Source of the DNA: Desulfobacter postgatei
GTDB taxonomy: Bacteria; Desulfobacterota; Desulfobacteria; Desulfobacterales; Desulfobacteraceae
Direction: 5' to 3'
Assembly: GCA_002747145.1 (NCBI GenBank)
Contig: PDTI01000040.1
Location: forward strand, 1 to 49,117
Length of the DNA stretch: 49,117 bases
The notes beneath the pieces are model-generated. The model did no database searches and was not told where the DNA came from. It worked only from the letters and a program-made list of their open reading frames with translations. The translations under genes and the position numbers were made by a program. Below, in pieces: positions 1-8,806 of this stretch; position 1 is the first letter of the stretch; each line of letters opens with the position of its first letter.

Positions 1-1
1 A

Positions 2-295
2 GACCGAAAACTTGAAGAAATTTTAACAAAAAATATTAAACGGACCGACCAGGGGGCTTACCTGGCGTTAGAGCCTGTCCTGATTACGGAATTTGTCGGT
101 GCCGTATCAAAACAGGTGGAAAAGCTCATCACTCTGAATACCCAGCCTGTGCTCATGACCCCGCCCACATTACGTCGTCATGTCCGCCGTCTGATTGAGC
201 CGTCTCTTCCCAATGTATTTGTGGTATCCCACGCAGAGATCGTGGATGATATAAATTTGCAGGCTGTGGGAAAGGTAAGCTTAAAGCGTGGATAA
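2..295 (+). CDS. flhA: Flagellar export apparatus protein FlhA, C-terminal end (partial)
   Basis: Open from the left edge of the window in the second frame to a TAA stop. It ends in residues typical of the cytoplasmic C-terminal domain of FlhA, including PVLMTPPTLRRHVRRLIEP and a VVSHAEI segment. FlhA is the large inner-membrane component of the flagellar type III export gate, and this domain docks export chaperones and substrates. Only about 97 residues are present, so the membrane part lies outside the window. The stop overlaps the GTG start of flhF by 8 bp, which indicates translational coupling. The call rests on the recognisable C-terminal sequence and on the flhF-flhG neighbours. Confidence 0.9.
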   Translation, partial: DRKLEEILTKNIKRTDQGAYLALEPVLITEFVGAVSKQVEKLITLNTQPVLMTPPTLRRHVRRLIEPSLPNVFVVSHAEIVDDINLQAVGKVSLKRG

Positions 296-1391
296 AAAAA
301 TTTTCAGAGCACCAAGTATCCAGACGGCTCTGGCCGATATCAAGGAGACGTTAGGGGCCGATGCCATGATTCTTTCCACCCGCAAGGTGCCGAAATCACC
401 CAAAACCCCATACGCACAGACCATGTTCGAGGTCGAGGCGGCAATCTCTTCACCCGGTAGTGATACATCTGCCCCCCCTGTTCTGAACGCGGTGGAATCC
501 CTGAAGTCGGATATTTCGCAGATCAAAGAGATCCTTTGTGTGGCCGGTTTTGGTGCCGGGGTGCAGTCCATTTTGTGCAATCATTTTGAATCCGTGGGGG
601 TGTTGGCCTCCCTGCTGCGCTGCGGGGTCAGCGAACGCCTGGCGGCAGATCTTGTTCAAAAAGCAGCCGCAGATCTGGATAAACGCCTTGATACGGTAAC
701 GCAGATGAAACAGTTGAAAAAAAGCGTGATGCATCTTTGTCTGGATCAATTACGCACAAAAAATTTTTTTACCCGGTCCAACAGTCCGGGACGTCCCCAG
801 ATAGCGGCCTTTGTGGGACCCACCGGTGTGGGAAAAACCACTACCATCGCCAAACTGGCCGCCTATTTGAGTTTTACCCGGAAAATAAAGGTCGGGTTAG
901 TCTCCATAGACAACTACAGGATCGGGGCCTTTGAGCAGCTGAAAGCCTATGCCGGCATCATGGGGATTGTCTGTGTGCCCGCTTTTTCGCGCCAGGATTT
1001 GGCAGGGGCCCTGGACCGGATGAAATCCATGGAAATGATACTGATTGATACGGCAGGGCACAGCCATTATGATAAGGAAAAAATTGACAAAATCCTTGAG
1101 CTGATCAGAAATGATTTCCAGATCAGTGTGCATTTAACCTTGAGTGTTACCTCTGAATTGATTAATATGAAGGAAGCGGCATCTGCTTTTTCCGTTTTTA
1201 ATCCAGACACCTATGTGTTTACAAAAATAGATGAGACAAAACGATGCGGGCACATTCTTGACCAGGTGGCCGGCTATGACTTGCCGGTGTCATTGGTGAC
1301 CAATGGCCAGAAGGTGCCCGAGGATTTGATTATTCCGGACACCCATGAGCTTTTGAAAATAATTCTGAAAAAAGAGCCCAAAGGAGACTAG
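288..1391 (+). CDS. flhF: Flagellar biosynthesis GTPase FlhF
   Basis: SRP-type GTPase that, in polarly flagellated bacteria, marks the pole and number of flagella together with FlhG. The 367-residue protein has a basic N-terminal region starting with a FRAPSIQTAL segment, a helical linker, and an NG GTPase domain with Walker A GPTGVGKTT at about residues 177-185. It also has the G3 sequence DTAGHS (DTAGRS is more usual) and the G4-like TKIDE. The start is a GTG inside the end of flhA. The gene ends directly against flhG with no intergenic bases. Length and order flhA-flhF-flhG-fliA are the usual ones for the family. Confidence 0.95.
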   Translation: MDKKIFRAPSIQTALADIKETLGADAMILSTRKVPKSPKTPYAQTMFEVEAAISSPGSDTSAPPVLNAVESLKSDISQIKEILCVAGFGAGVQSILCNHFESVGVLASLLRCGVSERLAADLVQKAAADLDKRLDTVTQMKQLKKSVMHLCLDQLRTKNFFTRSNSPGRPQIAAFVGPTGVGKTTTIAKLAAYLSFTRKIKVGLVSIDNYRIGAFEQLKAYAGIMGIVCVPAFSRQDLAGALDRMKSMEMILIDTAGHSHYDKEKIDKILELIRNDFQISVHLTLSVTSELINMKEAASAFSVFNPDTYVFTKIDETKRCGHILDQVAGYDLPVSLVTNGQKVPEDLIIPDTHELLKIILKKEPKGD

Positions 1392-2285
1392 GTGGATCAG
1401 GCAAAAGGACTGCGGCAGATGGCCAGGATAAATGCGATGCAAAAACAGGAACAAAGCGGGGCTTCCAATGCTAATTCATACCCCAGGGTCATTGCGGTGA
1501 CCAGCGGCAAGGGCGGGGTGGGCAAAACCAATATTGTGGGAAACCTGGCCGTGGCCATGGCACGGCTTGGAAAACGGGTGGTGATCATAGATACGGATGT
1601 GGGTTTAGCCAATATTGATATCGTATTTAATTTAAGACCCCAATATAACATCCGCCATCTGATATCCGGAGAAAAAACATTGTCCCAGGTGATGGTGACA
1701 ACAGATCATGGCATCGGCATTCTGCCCGGGGGATCCGGGTTTGCTGATTTGACCCGTTTTAGCGAAGGAGAAAAACTGACCCTGCTGTCTGAGTTTGAGA
1801 CACTTTCCGACATGGCTGATATTATTTTGCTGGATACCGGGGCCGGCATTTCATCCAATGTGCTCTATTTTAATTCATCTGCGGACCAGTGCCTGGTGGT
1901 GGCCACCACGGAACCCACCTCCATTACCGATGCCTATGCCCTGATGAAGGTCATGTCCCAGACCTATGGAATAAAGTATTTCAAGCTGGTGGTGAACATG
2001 GCGGACAACGCGACCGGTGCCAAAAAAGTTTACGGATCTTTGAGCAATGCCATGAATAAATTTTTAAAAAATGTGGTGCTGGAATACCGCGGCTATATCC
2101 CCGTTGACCCAGCTTTGCAAAAGGCTGTGCGGAACAGAAGCATCCTTTTGGATACTGTAAAACACAGTCCGGCAGCCGATGCCATATCCGATCTTGCAAA
2201 AAATTTGCTCAACGACAACAGAACGAACCAGAACCAGGGAAATCTGACCTTTTTTATGAACCAGGTGTTTGCAGCGGCCCAATGA
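1392..2285 (+). CDS. flhG: Flagellum number regulator FlhG (FleN/YlxH, MinD-like ATPase)
   Basis: MinD/ParA-family ATPase that partners FlhF to control flagellar number. The 297-residue protein carries the deviant Walker A KGGVGKT near residue 40, a MinD-type DTDVGLANID segment and LLDTGAGI as the Walker B/switch region. The first 30 residues include QAKGLRQMA, which resembles the glutamine-containing activation helix by which FlhG stimulates the FlhF GTPase (family knowledge). The start is GTG immediately after the flhF stop. The C-terminus is slightly longer than the MinD core and lacks an obvious membrane-targeting amphipathic helix, though this was judged only by eye. Confidence 0.93.
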   Translation: MDQAKGLRQMARINAMQKQEQSGASNANSYPRVIAVTSGKGGVGKTNIVGNLAVAMARLGKRVVIIDTDVGLANIDIVFNLRPQYNIRHLISGEKTLSQVMVTTDHGIGILPGGSGFADLTRFSEGEKLTLLSEFETLSDMADIILLDTGAGISSNVLYFNSSADQCLVVATTEPTSITDAYALMKVMSQTYGIKYFKLVVNMADNATGAKKVYGSLSNAMNKFLKNVVLEYRGYIPVDPALQKAVRNRSILLDTVKHSPAADAISDLAKNLLNDNRTNQNQGNLTFFMNQVFAAAQ

Positions 2286-2421
2286 CGGTCAATTCCCAAT
2301 AATCTTTACTATGTGTTCGTGAACTTACATTCTACGTTTACGAGTATGAGCACGGGCACGAAACAGGCAAAAACATGCTGTATTAAACTTAGAATTGCCG
2401 GAAGGAAATAAGAACATTTCC

Positions 2422-3168
2422 ATGAAATATCCCCTTAAAAAAAATCAAGCGGCGTGGAAAGTCTGGCGGCAGGAAAGTATCGTCAATTACGCGTATCTGG
2501 TCCGGTACATTGCCTCCCGGTTTGCCATGCGTGTGCCTGGCAGTGTGCTTTTTGACGAACTGCTGTCAGCAGGTTCTTTGGGACTCATTGATGCAGTGGA
2601 CAAATTTGATCCGGACAAACATGTCAGCCTGGAGACCTATGCCCGGTATCGTATCAAGGGGGCTATTCTGGATGAATTGCGCAGCATGGACACCTATTCA
2701 AGGTCCATGCGAAAAAAAATCCAGAATATTGCCCGGGCGGCAAAAACCATTGAGGATGAAAAAGGGCGGCCGGCCGATGAAGATGAAATCTGTGACGCTT
2801 TGGGTGTAGATCTGGAAACGTACCAGGATATGCTGACCGATATTCATGGGGCTGCTGTTCTCAGTCTGGATGATTTCATCAAAACGAAAAACAATGATGC
2901 CTCCTCCCGAACCCGTTTTCAAGATAGTCTAAACGGCGACGAAAATCCCGAAGACGACTTTTACCGGGCTGAATTAAAATCCGTCCTGGTGGAGGCCATC
3001 AAAAAATTAACGGAAAAAGAGCAGATTGTTATTTCTCTTTACTATTATGAAGAACTGACCTTGAAAGAAATTGGTGAGGTTTTGTCTTTGACGGAATCCA
3101 GGATCTGTCAGATCCATACAGCTGTTTTGGTGAAATTGCAGGTCAGTCTGGATAGTTATTTGAAATAA
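2422..3168 (+). CDS. fliA: Flagellar sigma factor FliA (sigma-28)
   Basis: Alternative sigma factor for late flagellar genes. Regions 2, 3 and 4 are all present: VRYIASRFAMRVPGS and DLIDAVDKFD-like sequences in region 2, KIQNIARAAKTIEDEKGRPA in region 3, and ELTLKEIGEVLSLTESRICQIH as the region 4 helix-turn-helix. The ORF track begins at a TTG at 2395 with no ribosome-binding site. I prefer ATG 2422 (MKYPLKKNQ), preceded by GGAAGGAAAT, giving 248 residues. A 136-bp gap separates it from flhG, so it may have its own promoter, but none is obvious. Confidence 0.93.
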   Translation: MKYPLKKNQAAWKVWRQESIVNYAYLVRYIASRFAMRVPGSVLFDELLSAGSLGLIDAVDKFDPDKHVSLETYARYRIKGAILDELRSMDTYSRSMRKKIQNIARAAKTIEDEKGRPADEDEICDALGVDLETYQDMLTDIHGAAVLSLDDFIKTKNNDASSRTRFQDSLNGDENPEDDFYRAELKSVLVEAIKKLTEKEQIVISLYYYEELTLKEIGEVLSLTESRICQIHTAVLVKLQVSLDSYLK

Positions 3169-3180
3169 TTAGATTTTCAG

Positions 3181-3338
3181 TCCCATAATCAGAATTAAAT
3201 CTGCCACAGATACGCCGGATTTTAAGTCGTTATCAAGGCACGCCAATGCAAGCGTATTTAAAATATGTGCCCTTTGGCGTAACGCCCAGGGTGACTTAAA
3301 AGACAAGTAGATGGACGATTTTATTTTGATCATGGGCC
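3181..3338. repeat. Family B palindromic repeat, full-length copy
   Basis: Non-coding element between fliA and the next gene. It starts with CCCATAATCAGAATTAAATC and ends with GATTTTATTTTGATCATGGGCC-like sequence, so the ends are inverted repeats around GGCCCATGATCA. Inside it a second dyad is built from CGCCAATG and CTTTGGCG. Related copies lie at 10167, 12937 (inverted), 27326 and 41002, with a degenerate end near 47390. It probably also ends or attenuates fliA transcription (inference). Confidence 0.8.
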
Positions 3339-3351
3339 TCAGGGAGGAGTT

Positions 3352-4881
3352 ATGTCAGACCCGATTTTAAATGAAGAAGACGATCTAATTTCCCAGGATG
3401 ATATTGATAGACTGATGGAGACCTCCTCAGTCGATGACGATACCGGTGAGTTGTTCCAGGATGATATAGACAGCCTGCTTAATGAATCCGGCCCGGATGA
3501 AGAGGGCTTGGACCCAGGAGAAGAGGTTGAAGGAGAGCTTTCCCAGGACGACATCGACCGCATGATGGCGGTCAATGTATTGGATGATGATGACGAATTG
3601 ATTTCATTGGAAGATATCCAGGGTGTAATAAGCGGCGATACCCAAGACAACGTTAATGATGCATCAGATTCCGGTGCTGAACCAGACCCAGTTCCAGCAG
3701 TGGAAGCTGAATCACGCCAGGACGACGTGACAAAACCAGAGAAAGAAGATGCACCCGTTGACGATGCTCCGGTTCCGTCCGCATCGACCCAGGCAGAAGA
3801 TCCATTTGATGAGCCCATAGATGAAATCCAGGCCGCAGATGTGGCGGATTGTATGATCACCCAGGATGCCATGGATGCCTTGATTGAGGCCGCTTTACCG
3901 GTCCCGGATGTGCCGGAGGAAGGTGACTGGCGCCCTGAAGCCGATGACGGGGACGGCGGAGAGGATGATCTGCCGGATCCTATAAACCTGGTGTCTGAAA
4001 CAGATGGTGACGATCCAGGTGATGCCATCCAAGAAAGTGAAGATGAGATCACCCAGGAAGATATTGATGCGCTTCTCCAGCAATCAGATGAGAAAGATGA
4101 GTTGTTGGATGAAGATGAAGATATCCTTATATCCCAGGATGACATTAATACCCTGCTCATGGCCACAGATCAGGAAGATGAAGACATTCTCGGCGATATT
4201 AGCGGAGAAGACGATGTGTCTGATCTGGAGGACCATCGCAATGATGTGTTTGATGAACTGGAATCCGATGCAGGGCAGGTGGTCCTGGAAGAGATTGACG
4301 GTGCCGGGCACTCCGATGGAAAAGAATCTTCCCCGGCAGTATCGTCTAAAATAGGCGAAAAGATAAAAGCACTTTTCAAAGCAAGGGTAATTCTTGCTGC
4401 CGCTTCTGTCTTGCTGTTCATGGGTATATCCGTTCCTTTAAGTTATTTTTTATTTTTTTCAAGTGAGCCCGAGCCTTTGCCGGAAAGACAGGCCGCCTCC
4501 TTGACTGAAATTGATCTTATCCAGGACGGCCAGGATACTATTTCTGAAGAGATGCCGGTTTTACCGCCCAGCCGCAGGGCAGGAACAATTTTGCTGCCGG
4601 ATTTTATAATTCTGGCATCCGATCAAAGCCGGACCATGACCTATGTGTCTGCAGATGTCTCTATTGATTATTCAGATCAAAGGGCTTATGATGAAATAAA
4701 CGGTAATCTTGCCTTTTACCGGGATTTAATTTACGAAGCGATTCAGACCCGCCTGGTGTCGGAAAAGAACAATGAGGTGACGGAAGCCGATTTGTTATGG
4801 GGTGTGGAGGTTTCATTAAAAAAGGTGTTGCCGCCCCAATATATTGACAAGATCAGTTTTGAATCTTTTAGCGCAACTTAA
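3352..4881 (+). CDS. Acidic multi-SQDDIDxLL protein with FliL-like C-terminus
   Basis: A 509-residue protein behind a strong GGGAGGAG site. Residues 1-330 are extremely acidic and presumably disordered and cytoplasmic. They contain about seven copies of a short motif: LISQDDIDRLM (12), LFQDDIDSLLN (34), LSQDDIDRMM (63), LISLEDIQGVI (83), MITQDAMDALI (168), ITQEDIDALL (233) and LISQDDINTLL (259). This is the same kind of sequence as the FliM N-terminal peptide LSQDEIDALL that binds CheY-P. One membrane helix follows at about 346-369. The C-terminal ~130 residues (LLPDFIILAS...YRDLIYEAIQTRL...) resemble the periplasmic domain of FliL, the stator-associated basal-body protein. FliL itself is usually about 170 residues. 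The FliL relation is a by-eye fold-pattern match. Confidence 0.7.
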   Translation: MSDPILNEEDDLISQDDIDRLMETSSVDDDTGELFQDDIDSLLNESGPDEEGLDPGEEVEGELSQDDIDRMMAVNVLDDDDELISLEDIQGVISGDTQDNVNDASDSGAEPDPVPAVEAESRQDDVTKPEKEDAPVDDAPVPSASTQAEDPFDEPIDEIQAADVADCMITQDAMDALIEAALPVPDVPEEGDWRPEADDGDGGEDDLPDPINLVSETDGDDPGDAIQESEDEITQEDIDALLQQSDEKDELLDEDEDILISQDDINTLLMATDQEDEDILGDISGEDDVSDLEDHRNDVFDELESDAGQVVLEEIDGAGHSDGKESSPAVSSKIGEKIKALFKARVILAAASVLLFMGISVPLSYFLFFSSEPEPLPERQAASLTEIDLIQDGQDTISEEMPVLPPSRRAGTILLPDFIILASDQSRTMTYVSADVSIDYSDQRAYDEINGNLAFYRDLIYEAIQTRLVSEKNNEVTEADLLWGVEVSLKKVLPPQYIDKISFESFSAT

Positions 4882-4909
4882 GAGCCCATGGAAATAATAC
4901 AGGAAAGAG

Positions 4910-5188
4910 ATGACCACAGTTCATGGACATAACCAGATTCTGCAGCAATCCAGTATCGCCCAGGATTTGAGCCATCAGATTCAATCTCCCAAGCCGGACC
5001 CTGACCAGGCAGCAGTACAACATCAAAACCAGCAGGTGGTAAGGAATACAACTGTTCAGGAAAGCGAAGAAACGTTTTGTTTAACACAGGAAAAAGACAA
5101 GGAAACGCGGCAAAAAAAACAGAACCCCAAAGATGACCTGCTGCCGGCTCCGGATGGGATGGGCCGGCTTATAGATACCACGGCATGA
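4910..5188 (+). CDS. Small hydrophilic protein of the flagellar operon, unknown function
   Basis: A 92-residue protein rich in Gln, Asp and Lys with no membrane segment and no domain I recognise. It ends in GMGRLIDTTA, and compact hydrophobic-ended tails of that kind are common in short proteins of deltaproteobacterial flagellar clusters. Its TGA overlaps the ATG of the next gene by 4 bp (ATGA), and it follows the FliL-like gene by 28 bp. Translational coupling is the best argument that it is real. Function cannot be stated from the sequence. Confidence 0.6.
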   Translation: MTTVHGHNQILQQSSIAQDLSHQIQSPKPDPDQAAVQHQNQQVVRNTTVQESEETFCLTQEKDKETRQKKQNPKDDLLPAPDGMGRLIDTTA

Positions 5189-5784
5189 TGCTCAAGCTTC
5201 CCATTGAATTTCTTGTTGTCCTTTCATTTATCATTGACCTGTTTTTAATCTTCCTGCTGTTTCTTTTTATTCGGCGGGCCAACCGGTTCCAAGGCCGTCC
5301 AGACCCTAAGCCTGGAACTGACCTTGAAGAAATTGCCGCCCAGACCCGTAAAGAAGTCCAGGTTGTGGTCAGGGAGGTTCTGACTGAAGCGTCTGAAATG
5401 ATTGAACCTATTTTGAAAGCCTCAAAAGATGCGGCCATGGAGTTTGAACGGCTGGCAAAGGAGAAACAGGCACTGACCCGAAAACTTGATCAGTCTCTGG
5501 ACTCAAAAATTATCAGCATCAATCTGCTGTTATCCCGGGCCGAGACCTTGTATACCCAGCTCGAAAATCAGCATAATTCCCTGCTTAATGCCCTGCCCAA
5601 AGGCGGGACTGCGTTATTTCACAAGGAGACTGATACCCTTGATCAACAGCAGCGGATTATAGATCTTTATTATCAGAAGATGGATGTTGACACCATTGCA
5701 GAGAGGCTTTCCATACCCAAGGGAGAGGTGGCCCTTGTCATTGACCTGAAGGAAAAATTTATTGCAATGGAGAAATCCAGATGA
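5185..5784 (+). CDS. DUF2802-like membrane-anchored coiled-coil protein
   Basis: A 199-residue protein with one N-terminal membrane helix (about 7-28, very Leu/Phe/Ile rich) and a long charged helical region likely to form a coiled coil (about 45-135). A C-terminal segment, QQRIIDLYYQKMDVDTIAERLSIPKGEVALVIDL, looks like a small helix-turn-helix. This layout matches DUF2802 proteins found in flagellar and chemotaxis clusters of Proteobacteria (family knowledge, by eye). Its start and stop overlap both neighbours by 4 bp. Function is unknown. The HTH-like end may be a protein-interaction fold, since the protein is membrane anchored. Confidence 0.7.
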   Translation: MMLKLPIEFLVVLSFIIDLFLIFLLFLFIRRANRFQGRPDPKPGTDLEEIAAQTRKEVQVVVREVLTEASEMIEPILKASKDAAMEFERLAKEKQALTRKLDQSLDSKIISINLLLSRAETLYTQLENQHNSLLNALPKGGTALFHKETDTLDQQQRIIDLYYQKMDVDTIAERLSIPKGEVALVIDLKEKFIAMEKSR

Positions 5785-6890
5785 TCCCAAGCCTGCCCCT
5801 TGCTTCCCTGAAAGTTATCGGTGGTCATCTGGAACCATCCAAGGGGTTGGATCTCATGAATTTAAAGCCCGGGCAGGTGTTAAATGCAAAAGTGCTTGAT
5901 GCCAGCTCCCCAAACCAGGTCCAATTGCTTGTGGACGGTCAGAAACTGACGGTTTCCACCCCGCTTCCTTTGGCCCGGGGCATGGATCTGTCCCTGGCGG
6001 TTGTTCGTTCCCAGGATAGCATTGTGCTAAAGCCGGTTCCTGACGCCCGGTCTGCGTCTGTATCCATTGATACGGCAGGATCTGCACTAAATACCGGTCA
6101 GAACACTGCGTTTCAAGCCGCTTCCCTGACAAAAATTTTTCAGGGGTTGACTGCGCTTAGCCAAACCCGGGAGCCGGCCCTGAATGATATCCTAATGGGG
6201 CTTTCACTGAAATCCGATGTTCGGGATGATCAGTTTTTACCCCGCATTCTAAAAAATATGGGCCTAGGTTTTGAAAAAAAATTGGCAGAGGGTTTTGACG
6301 GTGTCTCGGATAAAAAAACAATTGCCTATGCAATCAAGCAACTGGCAGGCCAGGATCTGAAAGCGGCCTCTTTATCCCTTGCGGTCATGGAAAGCGATCC
6401 GGGCAAGGCCAATGTATTAAAACAGATCTCAGATGCATTGGATCATTTTGCCCAGCTCAATGTCAAATCCGGGGATGGTGGACAAAGTCATGAAGGCACA
6501 CGATTTCTTCTGCCGTTTCCTGTCTGGCAAGAGGATGGCTTTGATTTCGGCCAACTCATGGTGGACACGGGAAAGGCAGGCAAAACAAATAAAGGGAAAA
6601 AAATGCTCAGCATCTCCCTTTTATTGAACATGACGGTTCTCGGTCCTTTGCGGGCGGATTTTTCCATTCTGGATAAAACCATTGCAGGCCGGTTCTTACT
6701 GGAGAATCAGGCAACCTGTGATTATCTTTCCCCCAAGATTTCAGATTTGCGACAGCGTTTGTCCGGGATCGGATACCAGGCAGGAAACATCGACTGCCAG
6801 GTGGCCCGGCCGGAACAGATTTCCCCAACCAGTTTAATGCGTTCCATGAAAGCGCCCGATGACATTCAGGGCTTGAATATTGTGGTTTAA
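5781..6890 (+). CDS. FliK-like flagellar hook-length control protein
   Basis: A 369-residue protein with two recognisable parts. The N-terminal segment LKPGQVLNAKVLDASSPNQV, followed by alternating hydrophobic strands, is typical of FliK-type proteins in this phylum. The C-terminal ~90 residues (LLLNMTVLGPLRADFSILDKTIAGRFL... to RQRLSGIGYQAG) resemble the Flg_hook/FliK C-terminal domain, which interacts with FlhB to switch export specificity. The middle is Ala/Lys/Asp rich and low in complexity. The ATGA overlap with the upstream gene and the FlhB-like gene 3 bp downstream support a flagellar export role. Confidence 0.75.
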   Translation: MIPSLPLASLKVIGGHLEPSKGLDLMNLKPGQVLNAKVLDASSPNQVQLLVDGQKLTVSTPLPLARGMDLSLAVVRSQDSIVLKPVPDARSASVSIDTAGSALNTGQNTAFQAASLTKIFQGLTALSQTREPALNDILMGLSLKSDVRDDQFLPRILKNMGLGFEKKLAEGFDGVSDKKTIAYAIKQLAGQDLKAASLSLAVMESDPGKANVLKQISDALDHFAQLNVKSGDGGQSHEGTRFLLPFPVWQEDGFDFGQLMVDTGKAGKTNKGKKMLSISLLLNMTVLGPLRADFSILDKTIAGRFLLENQATCDYLSPKISDLRQRLSGIGYQAGNIDCQVARPEQISPTSLMRSMKAPDDIQGLNIVV

Positions 6891-6892
6891 TC

Positions 6893-7165
6893 ATGGCACC
6901 TGGAACCAAAAGAAAAAAAGCCGTTGCCCTGACATATGACAGGGTCAAAGACGCGGCACCCAAGGTAACGGCTAAAGGCCAGGGAAAGGTAGCTGAAAAG
7001 ATCATTGCCCTGGCACTGGACCATGGGGTCCCGGTAAAGGACGACCCTGATCTGTTAGAGGTCCTGGCATCCCTTGACATCAGCCAGGAAATTCCCGCTG
7101 AAATATATGTCGCAGTGGCGGAACTTCTTGCGTTTGTCTATGGGGTTAATGCTGAGAGGCCTTAA
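6893..7165 (+). CDS. FlhB C-terminal-domain-like protein (FlhX/YlqH type)
   Basis: A 90-residue protein matching only the cytoplasmic C-terminal domain of FlhB/EscU. It contains VALTYDRVKDAAPKVTAKGQGKVAEKIIALALDHGVPVKDDPDLLEVLASLDISQEIP, the typical downstream part of the autocleavage domain, but the NPTH cleavage site itself is absent. Such stand-alone FlhB-like proteins can partly substitute for the cleaved FlhB fragment in specificity switching (family knowledge). It lies directly after the FliK-like gene, its likely partner, and is the last gene of the flagellar run. Confidence 0.85.
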   Translation: MAPGTKRKKAVALTYDRVKDAAPKVTAKGQGKVAEKIIALALDHGVPVKDDPDLLEVLASLDISQEIPAEIYVAVAELLAFVYGVNAERP

Positions 7166-7206
7166 ATTAACTGTGCTGGATTAAACAATTATTACGGAGC
7201 GTTTCC

Positions 7207-8442
7207 ATGCCTTGTCCCATAAAAATACACCGGCTTATGGTTATGTTATTTGCGATCCTTGCCCTGGATGCATGTACAGTCTTGCATTTAACTTGTGCAG
7301 CAGCTTCCACATCAAATGTATTCATTGTTCCGCCCCAGGAAAATACGGTGGCAGGCCAAACCACCCAGTTTACTCTGTTTGTCCAAAATTCAGGCACCAC
7401 GAATATCATTTCAAAGGATTATGATTCCGTCATGGTAAGGGTGGGCTTAAACGATCAGAAGCGCCTGGTGAGGGCTATTTGTGTGGAAACCACACCTGAC
7501 GGCACAGTGATGATTCCGGCCGGCGGATTCACCAAACTGACCTATGAGTTTGAACTGCCCCAAGACATGACCGGGACGGTCAGCCTGGCCCTTGAAGATT
7601 TCAAGTCCAGCCCGGTGTTGTTTGCCGCGGTTCAATCTGTTGAACCACAGAACCGGAAAAGGGAAAATCCAAGCCAGGGGCAACTGGTCATTGGAGAAAA
7701 ACAGAACGAATTCCAGCCCTTTTTAAAAAATTTGTCTGCCTACGAGCCGGTCTATTTCCTGTTCGGTGTGGATCCAGGACTGGAAAAAAGTAAATTTCAG
7801 GTCAGTTTTAAGTACAAGCTGTTCAATGCGCCCTTTGACAGCCGGGGGTTGAATTCCCTGGTGGATGGTTTTCATCTGGCCTACACCCAGACCTCTTTCT
7901 GGGACCTTGATTCAACATCCAAACCCTTTAACGATTCCAGTTATAAGCCGGAGTTGTTTTACCTGGTACCCAAAATTGATTTAGATCTGCCATGGGTTAA
8001 ATTTTTTGGTGTCCAGAGCGGATTCCAGCATGAGTCCAACGGCAAGGGCGGGAATGATTCCAGGTCCACAAATTATATATACATCAAGCCGATCATGGAG
8101 ATTTCTCTTTTTGACGAGGCTTATCTGGCCGTTGCCCCCAAACTTTGGGTATATGTGATGAATGAGAATGAAAACAACCCCGATCTGGCAGACTTTCGAG
8201 GATATTTTGATTTGCAGATCCAGGTAGGCAAACCCATGGGGCTGTGTCTGGATACCCACACAAGGTGGGCCGAAGCGGGCCCCAGTATCCAGGCAGACTT
8301 AAGTTATCCATTGACCTCGTTTTTCAACAACGGGCTTAATCTCTACCTGCATCTGCAGTATTTCAATGGCTATGCGGAACGTCTGAAGGAATACAGCTTA
8401 GAAGAAGAGATCTTCCGGGTGGGTGTTTCCCTGAGCCGGTAA
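7207..8442 (+). CDS. pldA: Outer-membrane phospholipase A (PldA/OMPLA family)
   Basis: A 411-residue exported protein with a hydrophobic N-terminus (about 10-30). The C-terminal two thirds is a beta-barrel carrying the OMPLA signatures: HLAYTQTSFWD, then SSYKPELFYL, then GVQSGFQHESNGKGG with SRSTNYIYIKP. His and Ser in QHESNG plus the following Asn form the catalytic triad of the family. These enzymes hydrolyse acyl chains of outer-membrane phospholipids after calcium-dependent dimerisation. Residues 35-145 form an extra N-terminal beta-rich region that is longer than in E. coli PldA. An ACGGAG site precedes the ATG. It appears to be a single-gene unit following the flagellar operon. Confidence 0.9.
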   Translation: MPCPIKIHRLMVMLFAILALDACTVLHLTCAAASTSNVFIVPPQENTVAGQTTQFTLFVQNSGTTNIISKDYDSVMVRVGLNDQKRLVRAICVETTPDGTVMIPAGGFTKLTYEFELPQDMTGTVSLALEDFKSSPVLFAAVQSVEPQNRKRENPSQGQLVIGEKQNEFQPFLKNLSAYEPVYFLFGVDPGLEKSKFQVSFKYKLFNAPFDSRGLNSLVDGFHLAYTQTSFWDLDSTSKPFNDSSYKPELFYLVPKIDLDLPWVKFFGVQSGFQHESNGKGGNDSRSTNYIYIKPIMEISLFDEAYLAVAPKLWVYVMNENENNPDLADFRGYFDLQIQVGKPMGLCLDTHTRWAEAGPSIQADLSYPLTSFFNNGLNLYLHLQYFNGYAERLKEYSLEEEIFRVGVSLSR

Positions 8443-8620
8443 AAACAAAAAATGTCCTCCATATATAGACGTTGAAGGTTTTGCCCTGACTTACGACCCA
8501 CGAGTTCCATGCCAAATCTACATGCGATTGCCCTGTATCGGGTAATTTTTACCGTTGACATCCGTGGATATTTAGAATAAGTAAAAATCCTTAATGTTGC
8601 GGCTGGAGCCGTATAGCGTT
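8443..8620. other. Non-coding stretch after pldA
   Basis: No ORF with coding character was found here. The only sigma-70-like pattern is TTGACA near 8553 followed about 17 bp later by TAAGTA, which is weak. No terminator-like hairpin with a T-run is visible after pldA. Confidence 0.4.
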
Positions 8621-8787
8621 TAAGAGCGTGTTTGGTAATTGATGAATCGGCTGCAATCCCATGAAAATGGCTCCAATTTCCCCAAATTTTATGTCAATAG
8701 TCCGGCTATTCACAGAAAATTTGTGAAAAGTTGGTTCTCATTTTCATGGAATTTCGCCTCGATTCCCTAATTATCAAACACGCTCTA
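8621..8787. repeat. Family A palindromic repeat, full-length copy
   Basis: A 167-bp non-coding element whose ends are inverted repeats: TAAGAGCGTGTTTGGTAATT on the left and AATTATCAAACACGCTCTA on the right. Internal arms also pair: CATGAAAATGGCTCCAA with TTGGTTCTCATTTTCATG, and AAATTTT with AAAATTT around a centre CAATAGTCCGGCTATT. The whole element could therefore fold as one long imperfect hairpin. Other copies are at 30799 (right end missing), 41083 (left end only) and 47408 (short internally deleted form with both ends). Confidence 0.85.
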
Positions 8788-8806
8788 AAAAGAGTTAAAT
8801 TTATTA

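Noticed and set aside
3339-4166. 275-residue minus-strand ORF rich in Ser
   Set aside because: Exact antisense shadow of the acidic repeat gene; Asp/Glu codons read backwards give Ser-rich sequence.
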